From the NCBI RefSeq assembly GCF_011745365.1, contig NW_024468912.1, positions 310,001-374,000 of the forward strand: a stretch of DNA of 64,000 bases, given 5' to 3'. A model generated the notes under the pieces. It was given only the letters and a program-made list of their open reading frames with translations. It ran no database searches and was not told the DNA's origin. Below are positions 11,159 to 23,085 of the stretch, one piece after another. Within the stretch, counting starts at the first letter, position 1, and each line of letters opens with the position of its first letter. The position numbers and the translations under genes were made by a program. The DNA comes from Cryphonectria parasitica EP155. Taxonomy: Eukaryota; Ascomycota; Sordariomycetes; Diaporthales; Cryphonectriaceae.

Positions 11159-13953
11159 TTTTGTCGGGGGTTCCTGACGGGCATCAAGGAAAGAACGACC
11201 AACCCTGTCCAAGCACGACATTCCTCCCATCCCGAATAATTCATCCATCCAATTAGGAACTCCCCCCCCCTCCCCAACTCTCTGTGTGTATCTATTTGAC
11301 TGTCTGTTTGACTGTGATGACTAACGTAAGCACACCTTCAACGATCACAAACACACGGTTGTCCTCCCGCTCTACGATAGTTCTGAACGCGAGACGGGAT
11401 TCCATCTCTGTGGATGGGTAACATCCGCTGCCATGATTGCGACACGATATTGACCATAGTCTTGTGTTGATGGGTGGTCCAACAGCCAACTATCGCGTGC
11501 CACCTATTCCATCCACCCTGCACTTGCACATGCATGCAACTCAGAAAAGCCTTTATCGATGGCCAGTCGTGGACATCTTTGCCCCCATGTTGGGTTCCCA
11601 TTCTGCTGTACGGATTCCCATTCGGGAGACTTCACGTGGCAGCGGTCGCAGCCGAGGTTGCAGGAGGTGGAGAATCAGGCATGGGGGGGGGGGGGAGGTC
11701 CTCTCGTGCACATACAGGCGCGCACCTGCTGCAGTGATGGTGGGTTGGCTGGTAGGGTAGCGCTGTGTTGTATACGTAGTATTGGCACGGGGCGCATTAT
11801 CGTCCTCGTGCCTAATGGATCAATTGTCCAGGTCCAGTTGACAGAATTGACAACGACGTGTGTGTGCTGTCCATCTGTCAACCTGTCAGCGGTGCTCAAC
11901 GTCAACCCGCCTGCCGTGTCTGGTCATCCGGGCCGCTATTACGACATCTCCATAGGCTGACAAGAGCTTCTGGGGGAGAAGAGGGGGTTGGCTGCCGGTG
12001 GTGAGGGGTCGCTAGCCTTGATCTGGAGGTTTCTCCCGTGTTCCGACTCATTTTTGTAGACTATGATAGAACAAACAACTTGTCTACTGTAGTGTGCACA
12101 TAGTAGATGCGATGGATTATTGTAGTAGTATCAGCTGAAGACGGGGCGGGAGGGGGTGGGCGACCACAGCATTCGAACCTGACTCTAGCACCATAGAACC
12201 TCCTTTGAAAAAAAGGGAATGCAATTCTAATACATGATACGATGTAGCAGCAGTATATAGTAAAAGTCATAGTAAAGTAAGAGTACTCAAGTAGTTTATG
12301 AAAGAGCAGGAGAGAAAGACACGCGAGCGAGGGAGAGCGAGGGGAGAGATTGGCACCCGGCAGTGTGCTTGCCTTGCATCGACTTACTGTGGACTACTGT
12401 GTAGTAGCACTATGGCACATACTCAAGTACTTTACATAGAACGGGAGGAATCACTACTAAGCAGTGAGATTCTGTTCTATCCTATTCCGAGCTTTATCGT
12501 CATGGTCAGCGCAGCGCATGCATGCTGGTCCCGCCTCAACCCCCCCCCCCCCCAAGCTACTCCCAATCTCTCTCGCATCTGTTGTATTTTTCTAGAAATC
12601 ACACGGCGGCGACGAGAAGAAGCAAGAGGTACGTACCGTCGTATTCTCACCTCGCGATATCGTCATCACGAATCAATCCTTGTCTTCCTGCACAAGCCCC
12701 GGAAAACAGAAAGGCCGCTGATCATAGCAGCGGCTTGCGGCCTTACACACAGTATGTGTGGACGGTACCCGCCTGGCTTCTCTTCACCCGACCTTACGGG
12801 GCTGCTACTCCTGCTCTCGTGCACTGTGAATGACTCCGGTTGATTTGCACTGTACACGGTAGCGCCCAATCTAGACTGACAGGCCCTGAAGCAGACAGGC
12901 TTTCTTTTTGCAGCACAGCACAGGCTCTTGCAGGGTTTAGAGGGGCCTCAGCGCGTCGCCCTTTTCCCCCAACCCCCCTTACAAACGACACTGCGATTTG
13001 ACATAGTACGTTCTCTGCTACGTGTGGGAAATTTTTTCCTGTTTTTTTCCTTTTTTTTCTTTCAATTTTCCACCCACAGCGGCTGCAGGTCTGTACGCCC
13101 CGGACCTATCGCAGTTCTGCAGCTAGTGCACAGCACGACTACCTACGGTGCACTAACCCACCCTCCCCCCCTCGCTGCACCACCACACTGAGCCATGGCC
13201 TCTTTTCCCACTGGCCGTCTCTTGTATGATGTGCCGGCTCAGTGCACCAGCCATCGCATTGACCCCACCACCACCACCAACCCGAACAGACCAGCCCCAG
13301 AAAGCCAGTTACTCCAAACGGTTCTCGTCTTCTTCTCCTTCTGCCGCCCACTTCCCAGTTTCCAGCTCCCCCCCCCCCCCCCAAAAAAAACCTGGGACCC
13401 CTGGAACTTCACAAGGTCACTACGTCGCGCCCCAATCCCTGTCACCCCCACACCTCTTCCCAGCCAACCAGAAAGAGCCTACCTGGTCCCTGTTGAATTT
13501 TTGCCAGGACCGACACTTGTTGTCTCTCTCTGGGTCGGGCCATCAACTGGCTGCCCGTACACAGTACTCTTTCGAACCCCCCCCCTACCACCACCACGCC
13601 ATCCATCCAACAGCAGCAACAAAACCCCAAAGCTGCCCACCACGCGACAGACACAACAACACCACTACTAGAGTCATCCAACACCCACCCCGTCACCTAC
13701 TGCTACCTGCTACTACCACTGAGCACTGGCTTCTTCCAGCAACAACCAGAGACCACCACGACGGCGCCAGACCATACCTTATCACAGCCATACCACACCA
13801 GAACACAATCCCTTCTACATCCACGCTCAGCGACGATCGAACGGTGCCCTTCATCCCTGTCCAAGCTCTCCTCGCGGAGTGAGAGAGTGTGGCGCGCGCG
13901 AAAGGGGAAGACGAGGTTGTTGTGTGATCGAGGAACGGACAAAAGGCGGCACC

Positions 13954-15913
13954 ATGTCTTCCACCGCAAGAATACGTCCCCAAGAAATATCGCTCTCGAC
14001 AGCAGAGGCGGCGGCGGCAGCCGCAATAATACCTAAAGAAGGTGGACTATGGATTGGACAGCCGCACCAGCACCAGCACCACCAGCACCAGCACCACCAG
14101 CACCAGCACCAACCTCAGGGCCAAGACCATGATCAGCATGGCCAGCACCGTCCACAACATATGCCCACCAACAGCGCCGGTGACGCCTTCGTCTTCGTCG
14201 ATCCCGTCCTAAACTCGTCGTCCTCCGACCTGGCTACCCCCCTCACGCCCACCTTCTCTCACCACGGTGGCTCCCACCTGCGATATGCCAGCTCCGCCTC
14301 CTCCCTCGACCTTCAGCAGTCCTTCTCAGCGTGTTCCGACAGCCCTGTCTCGCCTACCATCCAGCAGCAACCACAGAATGCTGTCACTGCAAGCCCCGCC
14401 ACCACCGGCGGCAACAAGCGCCAGCTGCCCGATGTCCAGGAGGAGGAGCCCCTTGAGCGCGACGACGATGACGAGTCGGCAGTGTCCAGGTTGACAGACC
14501 GACAGCTCGAGAGTCTCTACGACTGTTTGTGTATGCTTCAAAACACCCTGCACCCCACTACACTACGCCCTCTCACCCCTCCTCCTTCTCTACTCTTGTG
14601 TTTGTGTAACTGACCTCGTCTCCGCGTAAACAGGCGACTCGCCATGTGTGCACCAGAGCGCAGACATGATGGTTCACAGCGCAGACTGGACGCGCTCGGC
14701 AGACAATGATTTGAATTTTCTAGACTACGACATGGGATTCTTGAGCGACGGCGACGCAGACGCCGGTCCATACCTGTCCAAGCAGCGCAGTGGTGTCGAG
14801 TCCCCACTGAACGGTCTCACCATGCGAATTGGCACGCGCTTCCCAACCTTGAGCCGGTGGAGATCCGTGAAGCGTAGGAATCGGGCATTCACTGCGGTCT
14901 CCGAGCCGTCCCTTGATCTACCTCCTGCCCTGTCTCGCGCCACCTCCACGAGCCGGTCTTCGTCCTTGTCGGCCCCCAGCCGCAAGTTATACGAACGTGC
15001 CAACGAGCCTCCGCTGCCGCCCACGCCAGCTCTATCCTTCTACGACTACGAGAGTACCGATAGCATCGCCAGCGCCGTGGCCATTGACATCGGCCGCTCT
15101 GACGTCCGTGAGAGCATTGAACGGGAGCGCGGCCTTGCCACCACGCCCCTTCTGCCTCCTCTCCTTACTGAGCCGCCCTCCACCTCCTCGGCCAACCACT
15201 CGCAACAGCCGTCTCCCCTCCAGTCTCCAACCGTCGCTCCGGCACAGCACAGCCCGGATCTCCAGCCCTCCCCTGTGTATGCGACGCCTCCGCTTAGCTC
15301 GAAGCCTTCCATATCGTCTTTCCGGCCCCCACTCATGACGAGCCTGTCCACACCCGTCGTGGCCACCAGCGAGATCGTGGTCACCATTCCCAACCTTCTG
15401 GAGCAGCACGATGCCTGGTCGGACCGTCTCGGACATGCCAACTACACCATTCTCCCCAGGCCCTATCAGCCGGATGCTACTGATCTGGATACCCTGCGCA
15501 CTCTGCGCGCCGACTGGGACCTGGCTCGCGTCAATTACACCAAGCACATTGTCCGCACCGGCGAGCACTATGGAACCACATCCAAGACGTACGCTCTCAC
15601 TGAGGCCAAATGGGCAGAGACGGAGCGGGACTGGAAAAGCGCCCATGATGCGCTGATTGCGCGCGTCGCAGCCCTGAACCTGGGCACTCTAGAACAGCTC
15701 AGGTGGGACAGGCTCCAGGATGACACCCCGGCTACTGTGACCATCCCCAGCATGCTCGACACCGAGGGCAAATTTCCCGACCTAGGGGATGAGGACATTG
15801 TAGGGCCCATGGTCCGTGACGCCGTCATGGCCAGAGACTCAGGCTCTGACAGTGAGACCAGCGCCAAGAAGTTCTGGAAGAACCTGGCTGGAAAGGTTGG
15901 GCTGAGGAAATGA
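13954..15913 (+). CDS. His/Gln- and Ser/Pro-rich fungal protein of unknown function
   Basis: Exons 13954..14524 and 14634..15913 (109-nt intron with a CTGAC branch point at about 14610) give 616 aa. The ATG has an ACCATG context; the frame is open further upstream but has no better start. The N-terminus carries an Ala run, then a His/Gln repeat of alternating CAC and CAG codons at 14066-14115, then low-complexity Ser/Thr/Pro sequence and an acidic patch (EEEPLERDDDDES). The middle (residues about 230-460) is Ser/Pro-rich and probably disordered. The C-terminal 150 residues look folded and helical, with Trp/Tyr-rich text such as RADWDLARVNYTKH and KWAETERDWKSAHDALIARV, ending in a basic KFWKNLAGKVGLRK. 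The C-terminal block resembles uncharacterised filamentous-fungal proteins; no enzymatic motif is visible. Confidence 0.85.
14066..14115 (+). repeat. CAC/CAG coding repeat (His/Gln tract)
   Basis: Imperfect hexamer and trimer repeat of CAC and CAG codons inside the gene starting at 13954, encoding alternating His and Gln. Such tracts vary in length between isolates. Confidence 0.85.
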
Positions 15914-16179
15914 GAAGACCTTCAATTCCAGCCTCAACAATAAAAGAAAGAAAAAAACACCGCGACTATCAACAACAACAACTTCACGACACGTAACGAC
16001 GGACACGACTATGCATCCTTGGCGTTTCTCCCTGCTTGTGTACGCCTGATATCCAGTTTCTCGCTTCATTTTTACGCGAGTTGTCGACCGCCTCAATACG
16101 CGATTATACCCAACAAACTTCAAGACGCTCATTCATGATTTTATTTCATCCCGCACGGCATGCCGAGCGTTGTTTCTTC

Positions 16180-16184
<5 letters not shown>

Positions 16185-16214
<30 letters not shown>
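16185..16214. repeat. T30 homopolymer
   Basis: Thirty consecutive T, about 270 bases after the stop of the Ser/Pro-rich gene, so either in its 3' UTR or just beyond. Confidence 0.9.
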
Positions 16215-19200
16215 CTTTTGCTTCTTCTTTGTTCCCAGGGGTTGTCCTGACCTGAATCTTTGTTGGTCACACAGCAAAGGCAGCAAAAATCAACCAGGGA
16301 CGGCCATTCATTCAAGCTCCCCTACCACCCTTCTTCTCTTTCCTAAACATCTAATACATAACTGTCTATTTTTTAGACCTTACCTATCAATGTTTACGAT
16401 CAAATATCCATGTATCTATTCGCTCGAGGGTAACATATGGACAGCATTTCTGCTCATCATCCTACGTTTTCTTTCCTTTTTTTTTTTTTTGGTCTTTGGT
16501 CATGCGAGGCGTTCACCAGGCACACTGGAGGGGGGAAAAGGATTGCGCTAGGACAGGATGGAAGATCCACACACACAGCATAGCATGGAGTACCAAGGAA
16601 GCAGCTGGGTGCGGGGAAAAAGTGAATCTGGGGGAAGCACGAGCAAGCGGGGTTGGAGGAGCCATTGGCTTGGAGTGGGCGGTATCAGGCTGGTAACTCA
16701 AGGGCCAAGGCGAGAGACATAGTTAACCCGCAGAGCCCGCCACGAGCGCCCCAGGAATAAGAAGAGAGAAAGACAGAAAGAGAAGAAAGAAAAAAAGAAG
16801 TAGTGCATCGTCCCATGATCGTTCTCCAATCATCCCACGTGCACTCAAATCACAGGACGAAACGGAGGATCATCGGCACAATCCGAGGTCTCACATTTTG
16901 TACCTATACTATCATTCCTTGTATATACTATGTCTTGTGTGTCAGAAGCCCCGCGCACACTTAGTAGTAGTGGTAGTAAGTAGTAGTAAGTGGCGCTGTG
17001 TCGAGGCTACACTGCAGATTCCAACCGGCTGGTGAGACATGGTTTGTATCCTCACGAACCACAGAACACTATGAGAGAACCAGCACAACAGGAGGGCAAG
17101 GATGAAGGAGGGAAAGGGGAGTTTGAAGCCCGGTAGAGGCAATATGCATGCTTTTCCCTCTCACACTCATTGGACCCTCCTCTCTGTCTCTGCCTGTCTT
17201 TCTCCCTCTCTTTTTCCTTCATTTCTGCTCTTACAGGAAGCCCGTTAGTGTGTGGGATGGGTGTACACACACACATACATTGTGCTACACCAGATGCGTG
17301 GATGCATGGTGCTGTGGGACCGGCGGACGATCCGGGACGATCCCACCTTAGTAGCTGCCTTTTTTTCTTCTCTTTCTCTTCCCGCCCTCTTTGCTACGAG
17401 CCACACCTTGTGTTCGGAGACTACACACAAGATTACTCTCGACTCGACCTCTCGTCACCAATGTCATCGTCAGTAGTCTACGTTATTTCCCTTCCTCAAC
17501 TCTGGACGTCCAACCTCGTCCAAGCTAGAGCTACAGTATTGCCATTGCATTGACCGCCATTGTCATTCTTTGTCTCTCTCCCAGCCTCGCCTCTTCACTT
17601 TCCCCATGTTCTTTCCTTGTCCAGGCAGGGTTCGAGACCAAACTACCTGTAGTCACTTTTGACCTGATCAGGCAGTGGACGGGGAGATACTCGCTGATGG
17701 CCAATTGTTGACAGTCTACCTACCGTGGCAATTAGTGCGGCTGTTGAAACAGGTGGCGCTGAGAAACGTTGAGGGGGTTTTAGCATAAGAGCAGAGAAGA
17801 GAAGCGTGTATGTGTGCGAACTTTCGGGTAGCCACAAGAAGGAAGGATGGTCCTAAGCGAGTTGGCATGTCCTGGAGCGGTTGTCTTGGTCTCTTTCATT
17901 ATGTCTGCCTGCATATAGTAGTCGGTCATGTGGTGTGTGTGCTGCAGGCAGTTGGTTGGCAGAGTAAGTATTTGTGAATCATGCAGACGACAGGACGAGG
18001 AGGGTGGTGCCATTCGCAAGGCTACTAGGCGAGCCACGCAAGCAAAAAATTGCTGTCTTGTAGGTATGTGTGTATGCGCGTGTGTGTGTGCGAGAGTGTG
18101 TGTATGTGCGCTGATGCAAGTATGGCATCATCACTCGTTCGACTCGAGACGTATATGCCCCCGGCACCCTCTTTTTTTTCTTCTTTTCCCTTTCTGATAA
18201 TGGTCCGATAGAGGTGTAGTCATGACGAGGAGGAGGAGACCCTGTGAGAAGCGCCATGTCTCTCTGCACCTGGCCGTTATTTCATGATTCAAGACGACAG
18301 CGGCAGGTGTGGGGGGAAGGCAAAGGAGGATGATGGCGGCAAGCAGCCTGATAGGAAGTTCTCCTCCGCCGACGAATAACGCTTCTTCGTTTTGCAAATC
18401 ACCTTATCTGCAAGCCAATGGAGGTTGCCCAGGATGCTTCTTTTCCGCGGGCCATGGGCTTGGAAGAGAGGGCACGTGTGCTCGTTGACCAACACACTTT
18501 TCCTTCGGACTGATGCACCGCGGGCGACGCTTTACTGGGCCTCTCGAGCAAGACTGATCCTAGAAGTTCGAGGAAGGCCGCAGGAGAAGAAGTATGCTGG
18601 GACGGGATCGGCATGAAGTCGTCCCACGTCCCATGACGGAAATGTATGCGTGAGAGAGAGGGGTTAGGAAGAAGAGGGGCAGAAAGGCTTGGGCTCCCTG
18701 GTTCCTGGCTTGTCTGGCTGCTTAGATGGCTGGTTGGCTGCAGCATGCCGCTGTGGCGGTCTCATCACGAGCCTTTTCCCCACCACCATTCCCAGGTGTT
18801 TTCTTTCCCCCTTCCCCCTGGCCTCGTCGCCATCAAGAATACGACCGCTGGCAGCCATAGCCCCTAGAGAAAGAGAGAGATGTAGATGAGATACAGTGTC
18901 TGCTACTTAGAGACTTCCACTATCGATCGACACTGTCAGTATCCGCTGGGTTATGGTTGATGGAATATCATGGAGATCCTTCGGTCTCGCTGCCGTGTCC
19001 CGTCAATGATTGGCGCTCAGAAAACCCCGTGGCCGGTAAGCGAGAGAAGATACGGACAAAGGAGTGGGATGTGAGTGTGTGTTTGACCAGGCAAGTAGTA
19101 AGTCACACTCACAGGCGGACGAGGTAATAAGGCTAAGGCCGGTATGCATGTATCCTCCCATTCCGCCCAAGGATGACAGCCTGTGGCTTGAGCACCAAGA

Positions 19201-20345
19201 CCGGTATCCGCTTCTAGGACGGTGAGAGAAGAGGACAGACAAGGCGGCCAGATGGTCTGGAAGGGGGATACAAAGCGAAGGGCGGGGCAGTGCAGGGCAG
19301 AGGGATGGGAGGGACAAGAGAAAAGCAGAGAAAACGAACGACGTGCACTGTGTGTGTTGTCATTTGGTTCCCTGTTGCATTAAGTCGAGGCAAGGTGGCT
19401 TGGTGGCGCGGTAAAGGGCCGCACCTCCTCCTTTCCCCGTCCTCCTCGTCCAAGGCTACGAATAGGTGGATTTATGGCCTAACAGCGTCAAATCAACTGA
19501 CATGTAGTGTGCACCACAAGCCCAAGTCCCGAGGCGCACACAAGTAAGAAAATGGCAGCTCACCATCACCCAATAACAGCTGCAGCACGCACCCACCCCT
19601 CCGGCCCCTTCTCTTCTGTTCCCCTGGCCTATCATTCTATATTTGGAATTATGGATGTGCGGAAAGCGCCCACCCATACATACATCGTAGACACGACATA
19701 ACAAAACAGCCAATCCACCATTCGGGTCAGGCTGCCGGTACAAGTGCGTGCGTGCGTGTGCGTGTGTGTGGCTTGAGCACAAACCCTAGCATGCGCCTCC
19801 TTGTGTACATCTGGCGACAGCCTTCGGATTATATCGTTGCGGGATTATTCCTCACCTGTGTACTTGATGAGGGGGGGGGGGGAGTTCCGGCTGCTGACAA
19901 GATTGGAGGAAAGTAGCTTGTGGACAAGGCTCGGAATGGAGAGAGAAGAAAGAGGGGGGGGGGGTGGAAGGCGGAGGGAACTACGGCCGATCAACGATCG
20001 AGGGACGGTGTGACACTCTCCACAGACCAAGACGTACAATGAGAGGTAGTGGCTGTATCACCCTCTCTCAATTGGTCATACGCGAATCATGGCCTTACTG
20101 AGACATGCCACTCGACATCAGAAAATCTGGTCCCTTCTTGTGTCTTGTAAAACGCGAGGAGGAGAAGGAGGATGAAACAGTGAGCTTGGGATCATCAAGC
20201 CAAGAAGGTGACCGTCAACTCATCTATGTGCGTACGTACCTACTCTGGCCAAACTATGTGAGCCAGCCCGGACAATGACAGAATGTAAGGAAACCTCTTT
20301 GATAGCCCATGGAGACGATAGAAACAGGAAGAGTGAACGTGTGCG

Positions 20346-20363
20346 CATAGATAGATAGATAGA
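20346..20363. repeat. (ATAG)n microsatellite
   Basis: Four tandem ATAG units at the start of the AT-richer block. Confidence 0.85.
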
Positions 20364-20707
20364 GAAGAGATGAATTAATTGATGGGTTCTACTCTTTGAG
20401 ACTGTTAAACACTGCTACATAGTGGCCTTCTTTCCCAGAAGTAATTGTTTAGTATTCTATGTTGGTTTGACGTTGCTTCCGTTTGCATTCATAGAGTAAG
20501 AAAAATATGCATCCTCAAACCGTAGTCCAAGAAAACAACCACATTTTAAGGGACTTCTGGCTTTTTCACCTTCCCTTTGTAATTTATTTACTCATGATAA
20601 GGAATCTATATAACGCTTTCAGGACATCTCAGTCTATGTATCAATGGTTACCTTGCACAAGCAGACAAGGCTTAGTACTATATGCGCAATATCGCAAGTA
20701 GAAACGC

Positions 20708-20940
20708 TGTTGAGACCATATATCATGCAGCAGACACACTCAATTTTTAGGACAAACCCAGATAGCCTTTAAGGGCTTGGGATTATATCAAGATAGTGTT
20801 ATGATTTTTCTTCTAATATTTTCATGTCTATTTTGATTTGGCTTGATTGGTATTAACATGGTATCATAACACCTCCTCTCCTTCTTCAACCCCCCCCCCC
20901 CTTCCTCTTCATGTCGTCTTCAACTTCCTCCAGTCAAGAC
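20708..20940 (+). mobile_element. probable Copia-type LTR remnant with primer-binding site and gag start
   Basis: A 151-bp block (20708-20858) begins TGTTGAGACC and ends GGTATTAACA, so it has TG...CA ends and a near-inverted TGTTGA/TTAACA terminus like a small LTR. It is followed immediately by TGGTATCATAACACC (from 20859), which resembles the TGGTATCA primer-binding site of Ty1/Copia elements that pairs with a tRNA 3' end. About 40 bases further a frame opens with ATG at 20911 (MSSSTSSSQDAHSDLYE), Ser-rich like many Copia gag N-termini. It then runs directly into the 3' end of the MFS gene, so the element is truncated. No second LTR or pol is present in the window. Confidence 0.45.
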
Positions 20941-20997
20941 GCACACAGTGATCTATATGAAATATGCATTGTTCAGATCTCACAAGATCTGTTTGAA

Positions 20998-23085
20998 TTA
21001 CTTTCCGCCAGACATGGCTTCAGCCAAGCGTGCGGCCTCGGCAGCAAACCTTGTCTTGCTGCGGATGATATGACCCCACTTGTAGAAAGCAAGCAGGGCG
21101 GGCACGAAGATGACTGACATGAAGCCAGGCACAGAGCTGGCCCAGTGGATGCCGAGTTGGTCGTACATCGTGCTTGTGAAAAGAGGGAAGGCGGCAGCGG
21201 CACCAGACCGGACGACAGTGGTGGCAGCCAGCGCAGAGGCAGCATAGCCCAGGTAGGCGTCGACAATGTAGTTGGTTAAGCTCATGTACAGCAGAACCAT
21301 ACCAAAACCAATAAAGACGCCCGCACTGACAGAGATGAGCCAGAAAGTGGAGGGGCTGTTGGTCCAGGCAAACCAGAAGAGGCCGACTGGCAGACAGATG
21401 GCGCCTAGCATGGCGGGAGGAAGACGAGCCTCGGGGGGAGCTCTGCCCTGGTTCTTGTCCACGACCTTGGCATAGCGCTTCTGGTCAAAGAGCGCAGAGT
21501 AGAAAAGAGCAATCACGATACCCAGGGCCACGGCCAAGAAGGGCAACGAGGCCACGCCCTGGTGCCAGCCGCGGGTTTGCTGGAAGACGATGGGATAAGC
21601 AGCGAACAAAAGGAACATGGTTCCCTGAACCACGGAAAGAAACAATGTAAGAAGAGCGACAATAGGCTCCAGGAAGAGGAGAAGGAATGGTCGGATGGCG
21701 CCGACCTTCAGTTGGCTTGCAACCGTCTTCTCCTCTCCCACTCCGTCGACCAGGTGGGGCTTGCCCAGTATGGCCTCCATCTTGGCCGCTCTCTGGCGGA
21801 GGAGGGCTGGAGCATACGTCTCCGGGAAAGTGCACATCATGGCGATCCAAGTCGGAGCCGCCAGGCAAGCAATGAAGACAGCAAGAGAGCGCCAACCAAA
21901 GGCAGCGTCGAGAAAGCCGCAGAAGATTGGGCCGAGCATCTGGCCCATGAGACCAGCCAGTGTGAAGAAGGCCAACACGAAACCTCGCTCGTTCGTCGCG
22001 AACATATCGGCAATAACGGCTGGCGCAACAGCTTGAGTAAAAGAGCCGGCGAGGCCACCAAGGAAACGAAGGAAGATGACCAACTCGATTGAGTGAACCA
22101 GGCCAATGACGCCTGAGAGTACCACAAACGCGGCGTATGTGTAGAGGTAAAGACTCTTTCGACCAAAGACCTCACTCATGGGTGACAAGACCAAGGCGCC
22201 GGCAGCGAAACCAAGAACAAAAGCCGACGTGACCATGAGAGCAATAGTGCCATCCACGTCAAATTCCGTCTCAATGTCCGTATTTCCTAGACCAGAAAGT
22301 TAGACATGATGATCTGTTCATGACTGGCTTTCAAATAGATGATGGGCTGAGGACTACTGACCTTGTGAGAATCCAGACGAGGCAATCGAGACGGTCCAGA
22401 CAGCAATGGCTAGAATCATGGCGTTTAGCCACTTCCTGCCCTTGTCAAAGCAAAGCGGATTGGCCGGGTCGTTGTCCATCCACGAGACCATATAGGGTTC
22501 TTCTTCAGTTCCATCGCCAGGGAAAGGATAGGTCAACACATCCGTCGTGACCAGACCACCGGCAGGGTCAGCCTTTGCGAGCTGCTCCTCAGTAAGGGGA
22601 TCTCTGATCTTGGGAACAGCAAACTTCTCATCATCCAAGCTGTCTTGATACCATGAGCGGTTCGAGGCACCAGACGCGCGTGAGACAAAGGACTGCCGCT
22701 TCTCGACATCAAAATTGCCCTCCCAGATGGGCACCGTGTCTTCATCGCCATCCCTTGCGATACCTCTCATCCATGTTGCCCGCGGCTGGTATCTCGACTT
22801 GCGGTTGTAGGCTCCGACCTGGCCAGCCCACTGGTCCGGCACGGCAGGTGGCTGAGGAAGGAGAGAGTTGCCGACGTAGAAGCTCATGCGAGAGGCTCGT
22901 GCTTCGGAGTCGAAGGTGCTGGTCCATCGCTTGGTGTTCCGCTGACCGGGCCAGGAGGGGACGGCTGCTTCTTGTTGTTCTTCTTGTCCGAAGGGAGATG
23001 GCCACATTGTGATGCGTTTGGAAGCCATCCTGGTCTGTCTTCGAGCAGCATAGGGGTGCTCGGCAGCTGAAGGATGGAGAGACAT
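20998..23085 (-). CDS. MFS transporter, DHA1-type drug/polyamine:H+ antiporter
   Basis: Two exons, 23085..22362 and 22286..20998, with a 75-nt intron (GTCAGT...CTAG), give 670 aa. A hydrophilic N-terminal region of about 215 residues, rich in charged and aromatic residues, precedes the first span (LNAMILAIAVWTVSIASSGF). Twelve spans follow. The loop after span 2 has the motif-A type sequence SPMSEVFGRKSLY, and span 5 carries the antiporter motif C (GLMGQMLGPIFCGF). A long central loop (KMEAILGKPHLVDG...) separates the halves. The order and motifs fit the fungal TPO/FLU1-like DHA1 group, which exports polyamines, drugs or metabolites at the plasma membrane; the substrate cannot be inferred. 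The start at 23085 (M-S-L-H) is the first ATG; a second Met lies about 23 codons downstream. The 3' end lies within 60 bases of an LTR remnant. Confidence 0.9.

Larger units (their letters stand above)
5717..13953. other. 8.2 kb gene-free, low-complexity intergenic region
   Basis: No frame here shows recognisable protein features. The region is filled with CT/GA microsatellites, poly-C or poly-G tracts (near 7314, 9600, 11690, 12540, 13374) and purine/pyrimidine-skewed sequence. From about 13190 to 13950 the sequence is CCA/CAC-rich, with two overlapping Pro/Thr/His-rich open frames (13195..13671 and 13226..13882). These more likely belong to a long 5' leader of the gene at 13954 than to independent genes. 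A long non-coding RNA cannot be excluded from sequence alone. Confidence 0.45.
15914..20707. other. 4.8 kb intergenic region
   Basis: No supportable gene. It holds a T30 tract at 16185-16214, TAG/GTA-rich stretches near 16960-16990, GT-rich words near 18065-18110, G-tracts near 19870 and 19957, and a short ATAG repeat at 20346-20363. From about 20340 onward the sequence becomes visibly richer in A and T, leading into an LTR remnant. The AT-rich frame at 20507-20701 (64 codons) has no recognisable content and may be retroelement-derived. Confidence 0.4.

Noticed and set aside
15032..15646. 204-codon open frame on the minus strand
   Set aside because: It is antisense to the second exon of the Ser/Pro-rich gene and has no independent support.
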